A stretch of 18,242 bases of DNA from Actinidia chinensis (taxonomy: Eukaryota; Streptophyta; Magnoliopsida; Ericales; Actinidiaceae): contig VIGQ01001511.1 in the NCBI GenBank assembly GCA_009663005.1, forward strand, positions 17,501-35,742, given 5' to 3'. The position numbers and the translations under genes were made by a program. Below the pieces are notes generated by a model. That model was not told the DNA's origin. It did not search any database and was given only the letters and a program-made list of their open reading frames with translations. Positions 17,641-18,242 of the stretch are shown here, one piece after another. The first letter of the stretch is position 1, and each line of letters opens with the position of its first letter.

Positions 17641-18242
17641 GTGTCTATGTATGTAGCTTGATTATACTAAGTGATTTTAGCCAAAATAATTGAAGAAACC
17701 ACATCGTACGCTGCGAAGCCAACCCACCCAATTTATTTTAAAATTTAACTTTTGTTTCACCCCATTTCTATTATGACTTAGCTTTTCTTGAGTTATTAGG
17801 TTTGGATTGCATCGTGTAGTCAAGTATTTTGGGTTGCATTTTGGATCTATTTTGATAATCAAAATTATTTATATTGTAGGCTACATTGTGAAAGATTACT
17901 GTTGTAAAAATTTTAATTGATTTGTCATTGGATACAAAACGATATTCTTAAGTATTATTTTATAATTAATAAATGAATGTGATACAACTATCATTTTTTA
18001 ATATAATTAATATTGATCTGGATTCAAACATTATGATTTTTATCAGTAATTAACGTTCTCGATAAGATTTATAATAAGAAAAGTTTTTTCAATCCTCAAA
18101 ATAATCTCGAAATGGGACCTAAAATGCTGAAAACTACAAAATCGTGCAGCAAGATTTTTACTGCAAAGAGCTTGGTCCTTTCTATCAATCTCTATTTTTC
18201 TGATTTAGGCAATATTAGAAAGCTTCAAATCGGCCTTTTTTG
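17641..18242. other. AT-rich sequence, nothing recognised
   Basis: No open frame, repeat pair or RNA gene is supported to the end of the window. Confidence 0.5.

Overview
The window looks like nuclear DNA of a flowering plant, probably a eudicot. It is AT-rich, contains no intact long reading frame, has intron-like stretches with plant-style splice sites, and is built mostly from nested transposon and gene debris. I see no convincingly functional protein gene, tRNA, rRNA or CRISPR array. The longest open frames (118-128 codons) are not supported by homology or by their own duplicated copies. I did not identify the species.

Layout. 1-1790 is copy A of a 1.5-1.8 kb direct repeat; copy B is at 12622-14145. 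2226-4170 is an unclassified repeat that reads best on the minus strand, with a promoter-like head (TATA and three ACGACGTCGT palindromes) near 4000-4105. 4171-4950 is plain AT-rich sequence ending in a GA-rich tract. 4959-11900 is a composite element whose two ends resemble hAT termini (CAGAGGGTC / TAGAGGTGTC, with many GGCACGA-type subterminal repeats).

The core of the composite (about 6180-10850) is one giant interrupted palindrome, two arms around a 57-nt spacer at 8968-9024. Each arm carries the 5' part of a FAR1/FRS-like gene reading outward from the centre. Each also carries, in the opposite orientation, a promoter-plus-5'-leader segment with site II (TGGGCC) and telo-box (AAACCCTA) motifs. 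The left arm is interrupted by a 927-bp hAT-like insertion with an 8-bp target duplication, which itself contains a 380-bp hAT-like MITE with its own 8-bp duplication.

Right of the composite lie a third, shorter FAR1/FRS-like segment (11935-12090), a decayed LINE endonuclease segment (about 12190-12390), repeat copy B, and a decayed FAR1/FRS C-terminal part with SWIM-like region (14360-14830). Together these suggest one ancient FRS gene broken up by insertions. Next comes a decayed papain-family cysteine protease (about 15500-16235, perhaps to 16515) with a TA microsatellite inside it, then a GATGA-rich repeat, an 86-bp tandem duplication and featureless AT-rich sequence.

The most interesting object is the palindrome. 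Read through, it would make a long hairpin RNA matching a FAR1/FRS (MULE-derived) gene. That is the architecture of maize Mu killer, the rearranged MuDR that silences its parent. The hairpin structure is seen directly; the silencing role is inference.
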